From Streptomyces sp. NBC_00289 (GTDB lineage Bacteria; Actinomycetota; Actinomycetes; Streptomycetales; Streptomycetaceae): a stretch of DNA of 64,000 nucleotides. The notes under the pieces are model-generated. The model saw only the letters and a program-made list of their open reading frames with translations, had not been told where the DNA came from and ran no database searches. The stretch covers positions 2,914,001-2,978,000 of the forward strand of contig NZ_CP108046.1 in NCBI RefSeq assembly GCF_041435115.1, read 5' to 3'. A program made the translations under genes and the position numbers. The number at the start of each line of letters is the position of its first letter. The stretch's first letter is position 1. This document shows, piece after piece, positions 7,704 to 16,572 of this stretch.

Positions 7704-8822
7704 GTGTCGTCATCGTCGTCCTCCGCCGCCTCCGGGATCAGCCCAATAGCTGACGCGGTCCCGCTGTCCCTGTGCGCCCGCGCGCCGCACGTCCCCGCGG
7801 ACCGGCTGGTCGCCGAGATGGTGCCGCCGCCCCGGTTCGACTCGGTGCGCTTCGGCACCTACCTCCCGGACCCGAACCAGCCGAGCCAGACGGAGGCCGT
7901 CCGCGTCCTCGAGGGTTTCGCCGCCGGGCTCGGCGGGGCGCACGCCAGCGGCGCCGGTTCCGTACGGCGCGGGTTTTTCGGGTTCGGCAGGGGCAAGGCC
8001 CCCAAGGCTCCCGCCGGCCCTCGCGGCGTCTACCTCGACGGCGGCTACGGCGTCGGCAAGACCCACCTGTTGGCCTCCCTGTGGCACGCCACTCCGGCCG
8101 AGCCCGCGCTCAAGGCGTTCGGCACCTTCGTCGAGCTCACCAACCTCGTCGGCGCCCTCGGCTTCCAGCAGACGGTCCAGACCCTGTCCGGCCACCGCCT
8201 GTTGTGCATCGACGAGTTCGAGCTCGACGACCCGGGCGACACCGTCCTGGTGTCGACGCTGCTCGGCAGGCTCGTCGACGCGGGCGTGGCGCTCGCCGCC
8301 ACCTCCAACACGCTGCCGGGCAAGCTCGGTGAGGGACGGTTCGCGTCCGCCGACTTCCTGCGTGAGATCCAGGGCCTGTCCGCGCACTTCCGCTCGCTGC
8401 GCATCGACGGCGAGGACTACCGTCACCGCGGCCTGCCCGAGGCGCCGGCGCCGTACTCCGAGGCCCAGGTGACGAAGGCGGCGTACGCCACCGCGGGCGC
8501 CTCGCTCGACGACTTCCCGCACCTGCTGGAGCACCTGGCCAAGGTCCACCCCAGCCGCTACGGCGCCCTGACCGACGGGCTGGCGGCCGTCTGCCTCACC
8601 GACGTCCAGCCGGTGCCGGACCAGTCGACGGCCCTCAGGCTCGTCGTCCTCGCGGACCGGCTCTACGACCGCGAGGTGCCCGTCCTGACCTCGGGGCGGC
8701 CGTTCGACCAGCTGTTCAGCGAGGAGATGCTGAACGGCGGCTACCGCAAGAAGTACTTCCGGGCGATCTCCCGGCTCACCGCGCTGGCCCGCGACGCCAA
8801 GGGACTCGTCGAGCCCCACTGA
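7704..8822 (+). CDS. zapE: AFG1/ZapE-family AAA+ ATPase
   Basis: 372 residues. Walker A GGYGVGKTHLL (about 113-123) and Walker B LLCIDEFELDDPGD are followed by the AFG1 block SNTLPGKLGEGRF and a C-terminal YDREVPVLTSG region. The family members are Z-ring associated ATPases in proteobacteria and mitochondrial quality-control ATPases in eukaryotes; the actinobacterial role is not established. GTG 7704 was chosen because GGGGA lies three bases upstream; an in-frame ATG at 7665 would overlap the divergent reductase. The Ser-rich N-terminal start is unusual for the family and may be disordered. Confidence 0.88.
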   Translation: MSSSSSSAASGISPIADAVPLSLCARAPHVPADRLVAEMVPPPRFDSVRFGTYLPDPNQPSQTEAVRVLEGFAAGLGGAHASGAGSVRRGFFGFGRGKAPKAPAGPRGVYLDGGYGVGKTHLLASLWHATPAEPALKAFGTFVELTNLVGALGFQQTVQTLSGHRLLCIDEFELDDPGDTVLVSTLLGRLVDAGVALAATSNTLPGKLGEGRFASADFLREIQGLSAHFRSLRIDGEDYRHRGLPEAPAPYSEAQVTKAAYATAGASLDDFPHLLEHLAKVHPSRYGALTDGLAAVCLTDVQPVPDQSTALRLVVLADRLYDREVPVLTSGRPFDQLFSEEMLNGGYRKKYFRAISRLTALARDAKGLVEPH

Positions 8823-8951
8823 GTGCCTCTACGTGACCGACGCCCGCAGGTCAAGATCCGGTTTCCGCCACCCTGCACGCGGTTTCGGTCCCTCTTTCAT
8901 CGGTAACGTTGAGTTAACCCTGCAAACAGCTTCGTAGGGTTACGGTGTTTC

Positions 8952-8984
8952 TTGACCAGTCATTGACCAAGCGTTGGTCTGTAC
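8952..8984. promoter_or_regulatory. Three 11-bp-phased TTGACCA-like repeats upstream of the carbonic anhydrase cluster
   Basis: TTGACCA occurs at 8952 and 8963 and TTGGTCT at 8974, so the repeats sit exactly one helical turn apart. The second and third also form an inverted repeat ACCAA-GCG-TTGGT (8966-8978). Either reading suits a regulator binding one DNA face. The site lies 31-63 bp before the ATG at 9015. TTGACC also resembles a -35 box, but no -10 at proper spacing was found. Confidence 0.45.
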
Positions 8985-9014
8985 AAGAGGCACGAACGGC
9001 CGGGAAGGGGGCGC

Positions 9015-9407
9015 ATGTTTCGAGGTACGACGGCCCGTACCGTGATCGCGGTCCTCTCCGCCGTCCTGCTCGCACTCCCGTTCTTCACTTCCACGACACC
9101 CTTCGCACCCGCGTACACGACAAGTCAGGCCCAGGCCAAAGCCCAGCCCGGAACCAAGCTCTCCGGCAAGGCGCCGCGCACCGATACGGTCACGCACCGC
9201 CACTGCGACCACTCCGGAGGCCCGACCGGCCCCCTGCGCACCCGCGACCGGCACCGCGCCGCCGACCTCGCGCCCGAGGTGCCCGAGCGCCCCTTCCTCG
9301 CACAGGACCCGGCGGCCGCCCGCGAACCGCTCGTGTCCGCCGCGCACCGCACGGCGAGACCCGCGACGGACCGCACTCCGGCCGCACTTCAGGTCTTCCG
9401 CTGCTGA
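9015..9407 (+). CDS. Small secreted protein of unknown function
   Basis: 130 residues. A clear N-terminal signal (Arg residues, then TVIAVLSAVLLALPFF) leads to a Pro/Arg/His-rich, low-complexity mature part with only two cysteines, ending in LQVFRC. It has no recognised domain. GAAGGGGGC just upstream of ATG 9015 is a good ribosome-binding site, which supports translation. It is followed 87 bp later by carbonic anhydrase on the same strand and is probably in the same transcription unit. A role in the bicarbonate module is only positional inference. Confidence 0.65.
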   Translation: MFRGTTARTVIAVLSAVLLALPFFTSTTPFAPAYTTSQAQAKAQPGTKLSGKAPRTDTVTHRHCDHSGGPTGPLRTRDRHRAADLAPEVPERPFLAQDPAAAREPLVSAAHRTARPATDRTPAALQVFRC

Positions 9408-9494
9408 CAGCGGAGCACTGCCGCAAGTCCAGCAGTCCCCCCACTCTGTCGTGCAAGCCCGACGCGCCGTGCGGCGCGCCAGGAGGAGTCCCCC

Positions 9495-10073
9495 ATGCAG
9501 CCCCTCATCGACAACGCCCGCACATTCGGACAGCGCCCTGAGGAGTTCGCCAAGCTGGCCGAAGGCCAGTCCCCGCAGGTCCTGTTCATCACCTGTTCCG
9601 ATTCCCGGGTCGTACCGGCCCTGATCACGGGCGCCCGCCCCGGCGAGCTCTTCGAGCTGCGCACCGCGGGCAACATCGTCCCGCCGTACGCCTCCTCGCA
9701 CCCCACCGGCGAGGCGGCCACCATCGAGTACGCCGTGGAGGTGCTGGGCGTCCGCGACATCGTCGTCTGCGGGCACTCGCACTGCGGTGCCGTGGGCGCC
9801 CTGGTCCGCGGCGACGACCTGACCGCCGTTCCCGCCGTGCGGGACTGGCTCACCCATGCCGCCCCGCGTCCGGCGGGGACGGCCGAGGACCCGGCCGTGG
9901 CCGAAGGCGTGCAGAGCCACGTCCTGACCCAACTGCTGCGGCTGCGTTCCTACCCGTTCGTCGACAAGAAGGTGACGGACGGTCAACTGACCCTGCACGC
10001 CTGGTACTACGAGGTGCACACGGGGTCCGTGCTGACCCACGACGTGTCCTCCGACGCCTTCCGCGCACTGTGA
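9495..10073 (+). CDS. Beta-class carbonic anhydrase
   Basis: 192 residues; interconverts CO2 and bicarbonate. The zinc site is complete: Cys34 with the Asp36-Arg38 dyad in CSDSR, and His94/Cys97 in GHSHCG. The TAGN segment (58-61) is also conserved. ATG 9495 follows AGGAGT. The stop at 10071-10073 lies eight bases before the SulP start, so the two are cotranscribed. Coupling a cytoplasmic carbonic anhydrase with a SulP transporter implies bicarbonate supply for carboxylases, e.g. acyl-CoA carboxylases. Confidence 0.95.
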   Translation: MQPLIDNARTFGQRPEEFAKLAEGQSPQVLFITCSDSRVVPALITGARPGELFELRTAGNIVPPYASSHPTGEAATIEYAVEVLGVRDIVVCGHSHCGAVGALVRGDDLTAVPAVRDWLTHAAPRPAGTAEDPAVAEGVQSHVLTQLLRLRSYPFVDKKVTDGQLTLHAWYYEVHTGSVLTHDVSSDAFRAL

Positions 10074-10081
10074 GGGCCGCC

Positions 10082-11545
10082 ATGGACGACAGCACCCGCT
10101 TCCCTCATCTGCGGCAGGACTTCGCCGCCTCCCTCGTCGTCTTCCTGGTCGCGCTGCCGCTGTGCGTCGGCGTGGCCGTGGCCTCCGGGGTGCCGGCCGA
10201 ACTCGGCCTGGTCACCGGCATCGTGGGCGGCATCGTCACCGGGCTCATGCGGGGCAGCAGCCTCCAGGTGTCCGGACCGGCGGCCGGGCTCACCGTGCTG
10301 GTCTTCGAGGCCGTACGGGAGTACGGGCTGCCCGCGCTCGGGGTGATCGTGCTCGCGACGGGCGCGCTCCAGATCCTCATGGGCGCCCTGAAGCTCGGGC
10401 GGTGGTTCCGGGCCATCTCGGTCTCCGTCGTCGAGGGCATGCTGGCCGGCATCGGGCTCGTGCTCATCGCCGGGCAGCTCTACTCGATGGCGGACGCCAA
10501 GGCGCCCGCCTCCGGCCTGGCGAAGATAGCCGGGCTGCCCGCGGCGCTCGCCGAGGCCGCCGCGGACCCCGGCGCCCTCGCCTCGGTCGGGCTCGGCGCG
10601 GGCACCATCGCCGTCCTCGTGCTGTGGAAGCGCGCGCCGAAGCGGCTGCGCACCCTCCCCGGGCCGCTCGCCGCGGTCGGTCTCGCCACGCTCGTGGCCC
10701 TGGCGTTCTCCCTGCCGGTGGCCACCGTGGAGGTGCGGGGGCTGCTGGACTCCGTCCAGCCGCCGTCCCTGACCGCGTTCGGCGAGCTGGCGAACATCGG
10801 CCTGCTCGGCACGATCGTCGCCTTCACCCTGATCGCGTCCGCCGAGTCGCTGTTCAGCGCGGCCGCGGTGGACCGGCTGCACGACGGCGCGCGCACGCAG
10901 TACGACAAGGAACTGATGGCGCAGGGCACGGGCAACGCGATCTGCGGTGTGCTCGGCGCGCTACCGATGACCGCGGTGATCGTGCGCAGCGCGGCGAACG
11001 TCCAGGCGGGCGCACGGACGAAGGCGTCCCGCGTCCTGCACGGCGTCTGGCTGCTGCTGTTCGCGGCGCTGCTGCCGGACGTGCTGGGGTACATACCGAT
11101 CCCGGCCCTGGCGGGCATCCTGGTGTACTCCGGCGCCAAGCTCATCCCTGCACGGGAGATCGTGTCGCTGTGGCGCGAGCACCGTGGTGAGGCACTGATC
11201 CTGGTCGTCACGGCCGTGTCGATCGTCGCGGTCAGCATGTTCGAGGGCGTGCTCATCGGTCTCGCGCTGGCGGTCGCCAAGACCGCCTGGGAGGCCTCGC
11301 ACATCAGGCTGGAGGTCGTGGACAAGGGTGCCGGACCGGTCCAGGCGTACCTGTGGGGCAACGCGACCTTCCTGCGGCTGCCGAAGATCCTCGACAGCCT
11401 GGAGGCGCTCCCCCAGGACCGGCCCGTCGAGCTCGACCTGTCCGGTCTGCACCACCTGGACCACGCCTGCCGTACGGCACTGGAGAACTGGGCCGAGCGG
11501 CACAGCGCGGCCGGGACCGAACCGGTGCGTGTCACGGCGGCATAG
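10082..11545 (+). CDS. SulP-family inorganic anion (probable bicarbonate) transporter
   Basis: 487 residues. Multiple membrane helices begin at about residue 12 (SLVVFLVALPLCVGVAVASG). The family block GIVGGIVTGLMRGSSLQVSGPAAG follows, and a C-terminal STAS-like region has VELDLSGLHHLDHACRTAL. Its ATG has GAGGG six bases upstream; an in-frame GTG at 10070 would overlap the carbonic anhydrase stop. SulP proteins carry sulfate or bicarbonate. The preceding carbonic anhydrase favours bicarbonate (BicA-like), but substrate cannot be proved by sequence. Confidence 0.9.
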   Translation: MDDSTRFPHLRQDFAASLVVFLVALPLCVGVAVASGVPAELGLVTGIVGGIVTGLMRGSSLQVSGPAAGLTVLVFEAVREYGLPALGVIVLATGALQILMGALKLGRWFRAISVSVVEGMLAGIGLVLIAGQLYSMADAKAPASGLAKIAGLPAALAEAAADPGALASVGLGAGTIAVLVLWKRAPKRLRTLPGPLAAVGLATLVALAFSLPVATVEVRGLLDSVQPPSLTAFGELANIGLLGTIVAFTLIASAESLFSAAAVDRLHDGARTQYDKELMAQGTGNAICGVLGALPMTAVIVRSAANVQAGARTKASRVLHGVWLLLFAALLPDVLGYIPIPALAGILVYSGAKLIPAREIVSLWREHRGEALILVVTAVSIVAVSMFEGVLIGLALAVAKTAWEASHIRLEVVDKGAGPVQAYLWGNATFLRLPKILDSLEALPQDRPVELDLSGLHHLDHACRTALENWAERHSAAGTEPVRVTAA

Positions 11546-11561
11546 GGCGCCACACCGCGCG

Positions 11562-11603
11562 GGTGGCCGGTCCCGGGCCGATCGTGGCCCGGGACCGGCC
11601 ACC
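11562..11603 (+). terminator. Hairpin terminator after the SulP gene
   Basis: Perfect 18-bp stem, GGTGGCCGGTCCCGGGCC (11562-11579) with its complement at 11586-11603, six-base loop, 16 bp after the SulP stop. No U-tract, as is usual for Streptomyces. It separates the carbonic anhydrase-SulP unit from the slipin gene. Confidence 0.85.
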
Positions 11604-11655
11604 GGGCATATCGTTACAGGAGCAGACATAACCGGCCTCTCACAGAGGGGGCGAC

Positions 11656-12432
11656 ATGCTCCAGGAGCTGGTGGTGGCAGCCGTGGCGGTGGGTTCCGCG
11701 AGCGCGGTGTACGTCGCGGCGGCGGCCCGGGTCGTCAAGCAGTACGAGCGCGGCGTGGTGTTCCGGCTGGGGCGGGTCGCCGGCGAGGTGCGGGCGCCGG
11801 GCTTCACCACGGTGGTCCCGTTCGTGGACCGGCTGCGCAAGGTCAACATGCAGATCGTCACGCTGCCCATCCCCGCGCAGGAGGGCATCACCCGCGACAA
11901 CGTCACCGTGCGCGTGGACGCGGTCGTCTACTTCAAGGTCGTCGACGCGACGAACGCGATCGTCCAGGTCGAGGACTACCGCTTCGCGGTCTCGCAGATG
12001 GCACAGACGTCCCTGCGCTCGATCATCGGCAAGAGCGACCTGGACGACCTGCTGTCCAACCGCGAGAAGCTCAACCAGGGCCTGGAGCTGATGATCGACA
12101 GCCCGGCGATCGGCTGGGGTGTGCAGATCGACCGGGTGGAGATCAAGGACGTGTCCCTGCCGGAGTCGATGAAGCGGTCCATGGCCCGGCAGGCCGAGGC
12201 CGACCGTGAGCGGCGGGCCCGGATCATCAACGCGGACGCCGAACTCCAGGCCTCGAAGAAGCTCGCCGAGGCCGCCGAGGTGATGTCCGAGCAACCCGCC
12301 GCGCTCCAGCTGCGACTGCTCCAGACGGTGGTGGCGGTGGCCGCCGAGAAGAACTCGACGCTGGTGCTGCCCTTCCCGGTGGAGCTGCTGCGCTTCCTCG
12401 AGCGCGCGCAGGAGCGCCCCAGCGAGCGGTGA
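11656..12432 (+). CDS. Slipin / SPFH (band 7) membrane-scaffold protein
   Basis: 258 residues. A short N-terminal hydrophobic segment precedes the stomatin block YERGVVFRLGRV and the SPFH core (TRDNVTVRVDAVVYFKV, about 75-92), followed by a charged coiled-coil-like region (RQAEADRERRARIINADAE) and a C-terminal hydrophobic segment. Such proteins oligomerise at the inner face of the membrane and organise lipid microdomains. No NfeD partner gene is adjacent. ATG 11656 has AGAGGGGG upstream. The strong hairpin before it suggests its own promoter. Confidence 0.93.
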   Translation: MLQELVVAAVAVGSASAVYVAAAARVVKQYERGVVFRLGRVAGEVRAPGFTTVVPFVDRLRKVNMQIVTLPIPAQEGITRDNVTVRVDAVVYFKVVDATNAIVQVEDYRFAVSQMAQTSLRSIIGKSDLDDLLSNREKLNQGLELMIDSPAIGWGVQIDRVEIKDVSLPESMKRSMARQAEADRERRARIINADAELQASKKLAEAAEVMSEQPAALQLRLLQTVVAVAAEKNSTLVLPFPVELLRFLERAQERPSER

Positions 12433-12525
12433 CACGTGCTACGCGCGTGGTTCACGAGCCGCGCGCCGGGTGATAGACACAGCGGGATCACAGTTCCTGT
12501 CCGCCAGCAGGAAGGTTGCGTCCCC

Positions 12526-13920
12526 ATGTCCGTCATGCCCGAGAACGGCCGTACGACCCGACGCCGGCTCCTCGCTCGCACGGGCGCCCTCGGCGTCTCG
12601 ATCGCCTTCGCCGGAAACCTCACCGAACTCTTCGCGGGTACCGCCGCCGCGCAGACGCAGACCCTGGGCCGCCACGGCTACGGCCCGCTCGTCCCCGACC
12701 CGGACGGACTGCTCGACCTGCCGAAAGGTTTCCGCTACCGGGTCCTCTCCCGCGAGGGCGACCGGCTCCGCTCCGGCGAGGGCCAGGTCCCCTCCAACCA
12801 CGACGGCATGTCCGCCTTCGACGGTGGTCACGGCCGCGTCCACCTGGTCCGCAACCACGAGAACCGCCCCACGGCGAAGATCTCCGTCCCGACGGTCGAG
12901 GGCCTCACCTACGACCCGGCGGGCAAGGGCGGGTGCACGGCCCTGACGCTGGACGCCCGGGGTCACGTCCTGTCGGAGCGGGTCGCCATCGCCGGTACGG
13001 CCGTCAACTGCGCGGGCGGACCCACCCCCTGGGGCACCTGGCTGACCTGCGAGGAGACCGAGGACAAGGCGGGCACCAACGGGTACACCAAGGACCACGG
13101 CTTCATCTTCGAGGTGGACCCGGCCGACCCGCACCGCACCGGCGCCGTACCGCTGACCGCGATGGGCCGCTTCCAGCACGAGGCGATCGCCGTCGACCCG
13201 AAGCGGGGAATCGTCTACGAGACGGAGGACGCGTTCCTCAAGCCCTTCGGCCTCTTCTACCGCTTCCTGCCCGAGAGGCCGCTGGGCGGCACCGGTTCGC
13301 TGCGTGCCGGCGGCCGGCTCCAGGCGATGCGGGTGCCCGGGGTGCCCGACCTCTCCTCGATCCAGGAGACGGGGGCCTCCTTCGACCGCGTCGAATGGGT
13401 GGACGTACCGGACCCGCTGGCGACCACGACCCCGGTCCGCCTCCAGGACTTCGGCGCGAAGGGCATCACCCACGCCCAGAAGCTGGAGGGCTGTTACTGG
13501 GGCGGGCGGTGCGTGTACTTCGTCTCGTCGTTCGCGCACAGCGCGGAGGGTTCGGCGGCCGACCACTACGGCCAGATCTGGCGGTACGACCCGTCGGCTC
13601 GCCGGCTGACCCTGGTGGTCGTCTTCGGCCCGGAGACCGACGTACAGCTCCCCGGCGAGTCGCCGGACAACATCTGCCTCGCCCCCAGCGGCGGCCTCAT
13701 GGTGTGCGAGGACGGCAACGGCGCGCAGCACGTCTTCGGCGTCACCCGGCACGGCGAGGTGTACGCGATGGCACGCGGCCGTCAGAACATCGGCACGCCC
13801 GAGGCCCCGGAGTGGGGCGAGTTCGCCGGCGTCACCTTCTCACCGGACGGCCGGACGATGTACGTCAACTGCTACACACCGGGCACGACCTTCGCGGTGA
13901 CGGGGCCCTGGCACGGGTAG
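12526..13920 (+). CDS. Tat-exported PhoX-like (DUF839) alkaline phosphatase
   Basis: 464 residues. The N terminus has a twin-arginine-type signal (TTRRRLLARTGALG at 10-23, then a weakly hydrophobic stretch ending AAAQ), so folded export is expected. The mature part carries DUF839/PhoX landmarks: NHDGMS, LVRNHENRP, GTAVNCAGGPTPWGTWLTCEE (the iron/calcium-site region), and SPDNICLAPSGGLMVCED. PhoX enzymes release phosphate from organic esters with iron and calcium cofactors. GGAAGG about nine bases upstream supports ATG 12526. The neighbouring PPK2 gene fits phosphate metabolism. One PHO-box-like GTTCACG at 12449-12455 was seen, too little to claim a site. Confidence 0.88.
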   Translation: MSVMPENGRTTRRRLLARTGALGVSIAFAGNLTELFAGTAAAQTQTLGRHGYGPLVPDPDGLLDLPKGFRYRVLSREGDRLRSGEGQVPSNHDGMSAFDGGHGRVHLVRNHENRPTAKISVPTVEGLTYDPAGKGGCTALTLDARGHVLSERVAIAGTAVNCAGGPTPWGTWLTCEETEDKAGTNGYTKDHGFIFEVDPADPHRTGAVPLTAMGRFQHEAIAVDPKRGIVYETEDAFLKPFGLFYRFLPERPLGGTGSLRAGGRLQAMRVPGVPDLSSIQETGASFDRVEWVDVPDPLATTTPVRLQDFGAKGITHAQKLEGCYWGGRCVYFVSSFAHSAEGSAADHYGQIWRYDPSARRLTLVVVFGPETDVQLPGESPDNICLAPSGGLMVCEDGNGAQHVFGVTRHGEVYAMARGRQNIGTPEAPEWGEFAGVTFSPDGRTMYVNCYTPGTTFAVTGPWHG

Positions 13921-13930
13921 CCGTCGAGGA

Positions 13931-13965
13931 CGGCCGCCCCGCCCGGTGCGCGGGCGGGGCGGCCG
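13931..13965. terminator. Hairpin terminator after the PhoX-like gene
   Basis: Perfect 15-bp stem CGGCCGCCCCGCCCG with its complement, loop GTGCG, ten bases after the stop codon. Confidence 0.88.
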
Positions 13966-14028
13966 TGCGGCAGGCGAACCCCGCGCATCTGGCGGACCAT
14001 CTAGGGAGAGCACCGGAAGGAGTGCCGC

Positions 14029-14904
14029 GTGGCCGGGAAGAACGCGAAACACAGGGCCGGGCGGGGCGACGGTCTGCGAGAGCTGCTGCGGGTGCCCGGC
14101 GGCGAGCGCCCCGACCTCGGCGCTCACGACCCGGCGGCCACTCCGGGTGGTCCCGGCGACAAGGCCGCCGGCCTCGCGGACACCGCCCGGGCGCGGGAAG
14201 CGCTGGCCGAGCTGCAGGAGCGGCTGGTCGCGGCGAGCTCCGCGGGTGACCGGCGGCGGGTCCTGCTGATCCTCCAGGGCATGGACACCAGCGGCAAGGG
14301 CGGCACGATCAAGCACGTCATCGGCTCGCTCAACCCGTCCGGCTGCCGCGTCCGGGCGTTCAAGGCCCCCACGCCCGAGGAGCGGAAACACCACTTCCTG
14401 TGGCGTGTGCGGAAGGCGCTGCCGCAGCCCGGCGAGATCGGCATCTTCGACCGCTCGCACTACGAGGACGTCCTGGTCGCCCGGGTCCGCGGACTCGCCC
14501 CGAGACACGAGATCAACTGCCGCTACGACGAGATCAACGAGTTCGAGGAGTCCCTCGCCGACGACGGCGTCACCGTGATCAAGTGCTTCCTGCACATCTC
14601 CTACGAGGAGCAGCGGCGCCGCCTGCTCAAGCGCCTCGACAACCCGCGCAAGCAGTGGAAGTTCACCCCGGGCGACCTCGAGGACCGCAAGCTGTGGCCC
14701 GACTACCAGGAGGCCTACGCACTGGCCCTGGAGTTCTGCTCGACGCCGCCCGCCCCCTGGTACCTGATCCCGGCCGACCGCAAGTGGTACCGCAACTGGG
14801 CGGTCGGCAAGCTCCTCCTCGACCACCTGACGGAGCTCGACCCGCAGTACCCGAAGCCCGACTACGACGTGGCGGAGTATCGCCGGCGGCTGCTCGCGGA
14901 CTAG
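14029..14904 (+). CDS. ppk2: Polyphosphate kinase 2 family protein
   Basis: 291 residues. The PPK2 core is complete: Walker A GMDTSGKGGT (84-93), the FKAPTPEE block, DRSHYEDV Walker B (141-148) and the lid region RLDNPRKQWKF, ending with YLIPADRKWYRNW. PPK2 enzymes phosphorylate nucleotides with polyphosphate or run the reverse reaction; the subclass (NDP or NMP kinase) cannot be decided by eye. GTG 14029 has GGAAGGAG upstream. The first ~45 residues are a charged Gly-rich extension. The gene follows a strong terminator, so it is transcribed separately from the PhoX-like gene. Confidence 0.94.
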   Translation: MAGKNAKHRAGRGDGLRELLRVPGGERPDLGAHDPAATPGGPGDKAAGLADTARAREALAELQERLVAASSAGDRRRVLLILQGMDTSGKGGTIKHVIGSLNPSGCRVRAFKAPTPEERKHHFLWRVRKALPQPGEIGIFDRSHYEDVLVARVRGLAPRHEINCRYDEINEFEESLADDGVTVIKCFLHISYEEQRRRLLKRLDNPRKQWKFTPGDLEDRKLWPDYQEAYALALEFCSTPPAPWYLIPADRKWYRNWAVGKLLLDHLTELDPQYPKPDYDVAEYRRRLLAD

Positions 14905-15021
14905 GGCCCCGGTAGGGCATCGTTCGCCCCGTCGGGCAAGCGTTGCCTGCCGCGGCACTGGTTCCCGACCCTCCGGGGAGCCCGGACCACTGAACCCGCC
15001 GCGGCGGGGTACCCGGCCTCC

Positions 15022-16542
15022 ATGACCGAGAACGCGCACGTCAACGGCTCGTACTGGCTGGAGACCGCACCCGGCGAGCCTCACCCCGCACTGGACGAGG
15101 ACCTCACCGTCGACGTGGCCGTGATCGGTGCCGGCGTCGCCGGACTGAGCACGGCGTGGGAGCTGGCGCGGGCCGGAAGGACCGTGGCGGTGCTGGAGGC
15201 CGGACGCGTCGCGGCCGGCGTCACCGGACACACCACCGCCAAACTCACCGCGCTGCACACCATGATCTACGACAAGCTGCGCCACACCCGCGGCCCCGAG
15301 GGCGCGCGGCTGTACGCCCGCTCGCAGAGCGAGGCCGTCGAGCACGCGGCCTCGCTGGTGCAGGAGCTGGGCATCGACTGCGAGTGGGAGAAAAGGGACG
15401 CGTACACGTTCGTCCGCGACGCGGACCGGGTGGACGAGATCCGGGCCGAGGCCAAGGCCGCCGCCGCCGCGGGACTGCCGGCCGCGTTCACGACGGACAC
15501 CGGGCTGCCGTTCCCCGTGGCGGGTGCGGTCAGGGTCACCGGGCAGGCCCAGTTCCATCCGCGCAAGTACCTGCTGGCCCTCGTCGGCGACCTTCTCGCG
15601 CACGGCGGGCGCGTGTACGAGGACACCACCGTGCTGGGCCTGGAGGAGGGCGAGCCGTGCCGGCTGTCCACCGCGACGGGCGCGACGGTGACCGCCCGGG
15701 ACGTGGTGGTCGCCACGCACTACCCCGTCTTCGACCGCGCCCTGCTGTTCACCCGCCTCTCCCCGCGCCGCGAGCTGGTCGTCGCCGGGACCGTCGCCGC
15801 CGACCGGGACCCGGACGGCATGTACATCACGCCGGAGGAGGACACCCGCTCGGTGCGTACGGCGCCGTACGGCACCGACGGGCAGCGACTCCTCGTCGTC
15901 ACCGGGGAACACTTCACGCCCGGCACGGGCGACACCCCGGCCCGTTTCGAGCGCCTCGGCGCCTGGGCAACCGAGCACTTCCCGGGCGTCGACCTGACGT
16001 ACGCCTGGGCCACCCAGGACAACGACCCCACCGACACCGTGCCGCTGGTCGGCCCGCTGCATCCGGGCGCCCACCACGCCTACGTCGCCACCGGCTTCGG
16101 CGGCTGGGGCATGAGCGGCGGCATCATGGCGGGCCGGCTCCTCACCGCTCTGATCACGGGCACGCGGTGCGCGTGGAGCGAGCTGTACGACCCGCGCCGG
16201 CTGCGGTCGGCCGTGCGTGAGGCGCCCTCGTTCCTCAAGACCCAGGCGAAGGTGGCCCGCCACTTCGTCGGCGACCGGCTGCGGTCCGCGGAACCGGTGG
16301 AGGCGATCGAGCCGGGCGGCGGCGCCGTCGTGCGGGTCGGCGGCGACCGGCTCGCGGTGCACCGGGACGACGACGGCGCCCTGCACGCCCTGTCCGCGCG
16401 CTGCACCCACCTCGGCTGCCTGGTGGCCTTCAACGCGGCCGAACGGGCGTGGGAGTGCCCCTGTCACGGCTCCCGCTTCGACACGGACGGCAAGGTCGTC
16501 CAGGGCCCGGCCACACGGCCGCTGGAGCAGCGGGACATCTGA
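15022..16542 (+). CDS. FAD-dependent oxidoreductase fused to a C-terminal Rieske [2Fe-2S] domain
   Basis: 506 residues. A DAO-type FAD fold starts with GAGVAG at 36-41. A Rieske domain at the C terminus has the full ligand set: CTH (461-463) and CPCH (479-482), with Cys466/481 placed for the usual disulfide. The fusion suggests electrons pass from an oxidised amine or similar substrate through FAD to the iron-sulfur cluster, or that the Rieske domain receives electrons from a partner. I recall such fusions as widespread but poorly characterised. There is no neighbour that reveals the substrate. ATG 15022 is the first start after a 117-bp gap; upstream SD is weak (GCCTCC region only). Confidence 0.9.
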   Translation: MTENAHVNGSYWLETAPGEPHPALDEDLTVDVAVIGAGVAGLSTAWELARAGRTVAVLEAGRVAAGVTGHTTAKLTALHTMIYDKLRHTRGPEGARLYARSQSEAVEHAASLVQELGIDCEWEKRDAYTFVRDADRVDEIRAEAKAAAAAGLPAAFTTDTGLPFPVAGAVRVTGQAQFHPRKYLLALVGDLLAHGGRVYEDTTVLGLEEGEPCRLSTATGATVTARDVVVATHYPVFDRALLFTRLSPRRELVVAGTVAADRDPDGMYITPEEDTRSVRTAPYGTDGQRLLVVTGEHFTPGTGDTPARFERLGAWATEHFPGVDLTYAWATQDNDPTDTVPLVGPLHPGAHHAYVATGFGGWGMSGGIMAGRLLTALITGTRCAWSELYDPRRLRSAVREAPSFLKTQAKVARHFVGDRLRSAEPVEAIEPGGGAVVRVGGDRLAVHRDDDGALHALSARCTHLGCLVAFNAAERAWECPCHGSRFDTDGKVVQGPATRPLEQRDI

Positions 16543-16572
16543 GCGGGTGACACCGGGGCCGACGCCAGCCGC

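Noticed and set aside
12449..12455. PHO box upstream of the PhoX-like gene
   Set aside because: Only one GTTCACG unit is present, and the adjacent 11-mers do not match.
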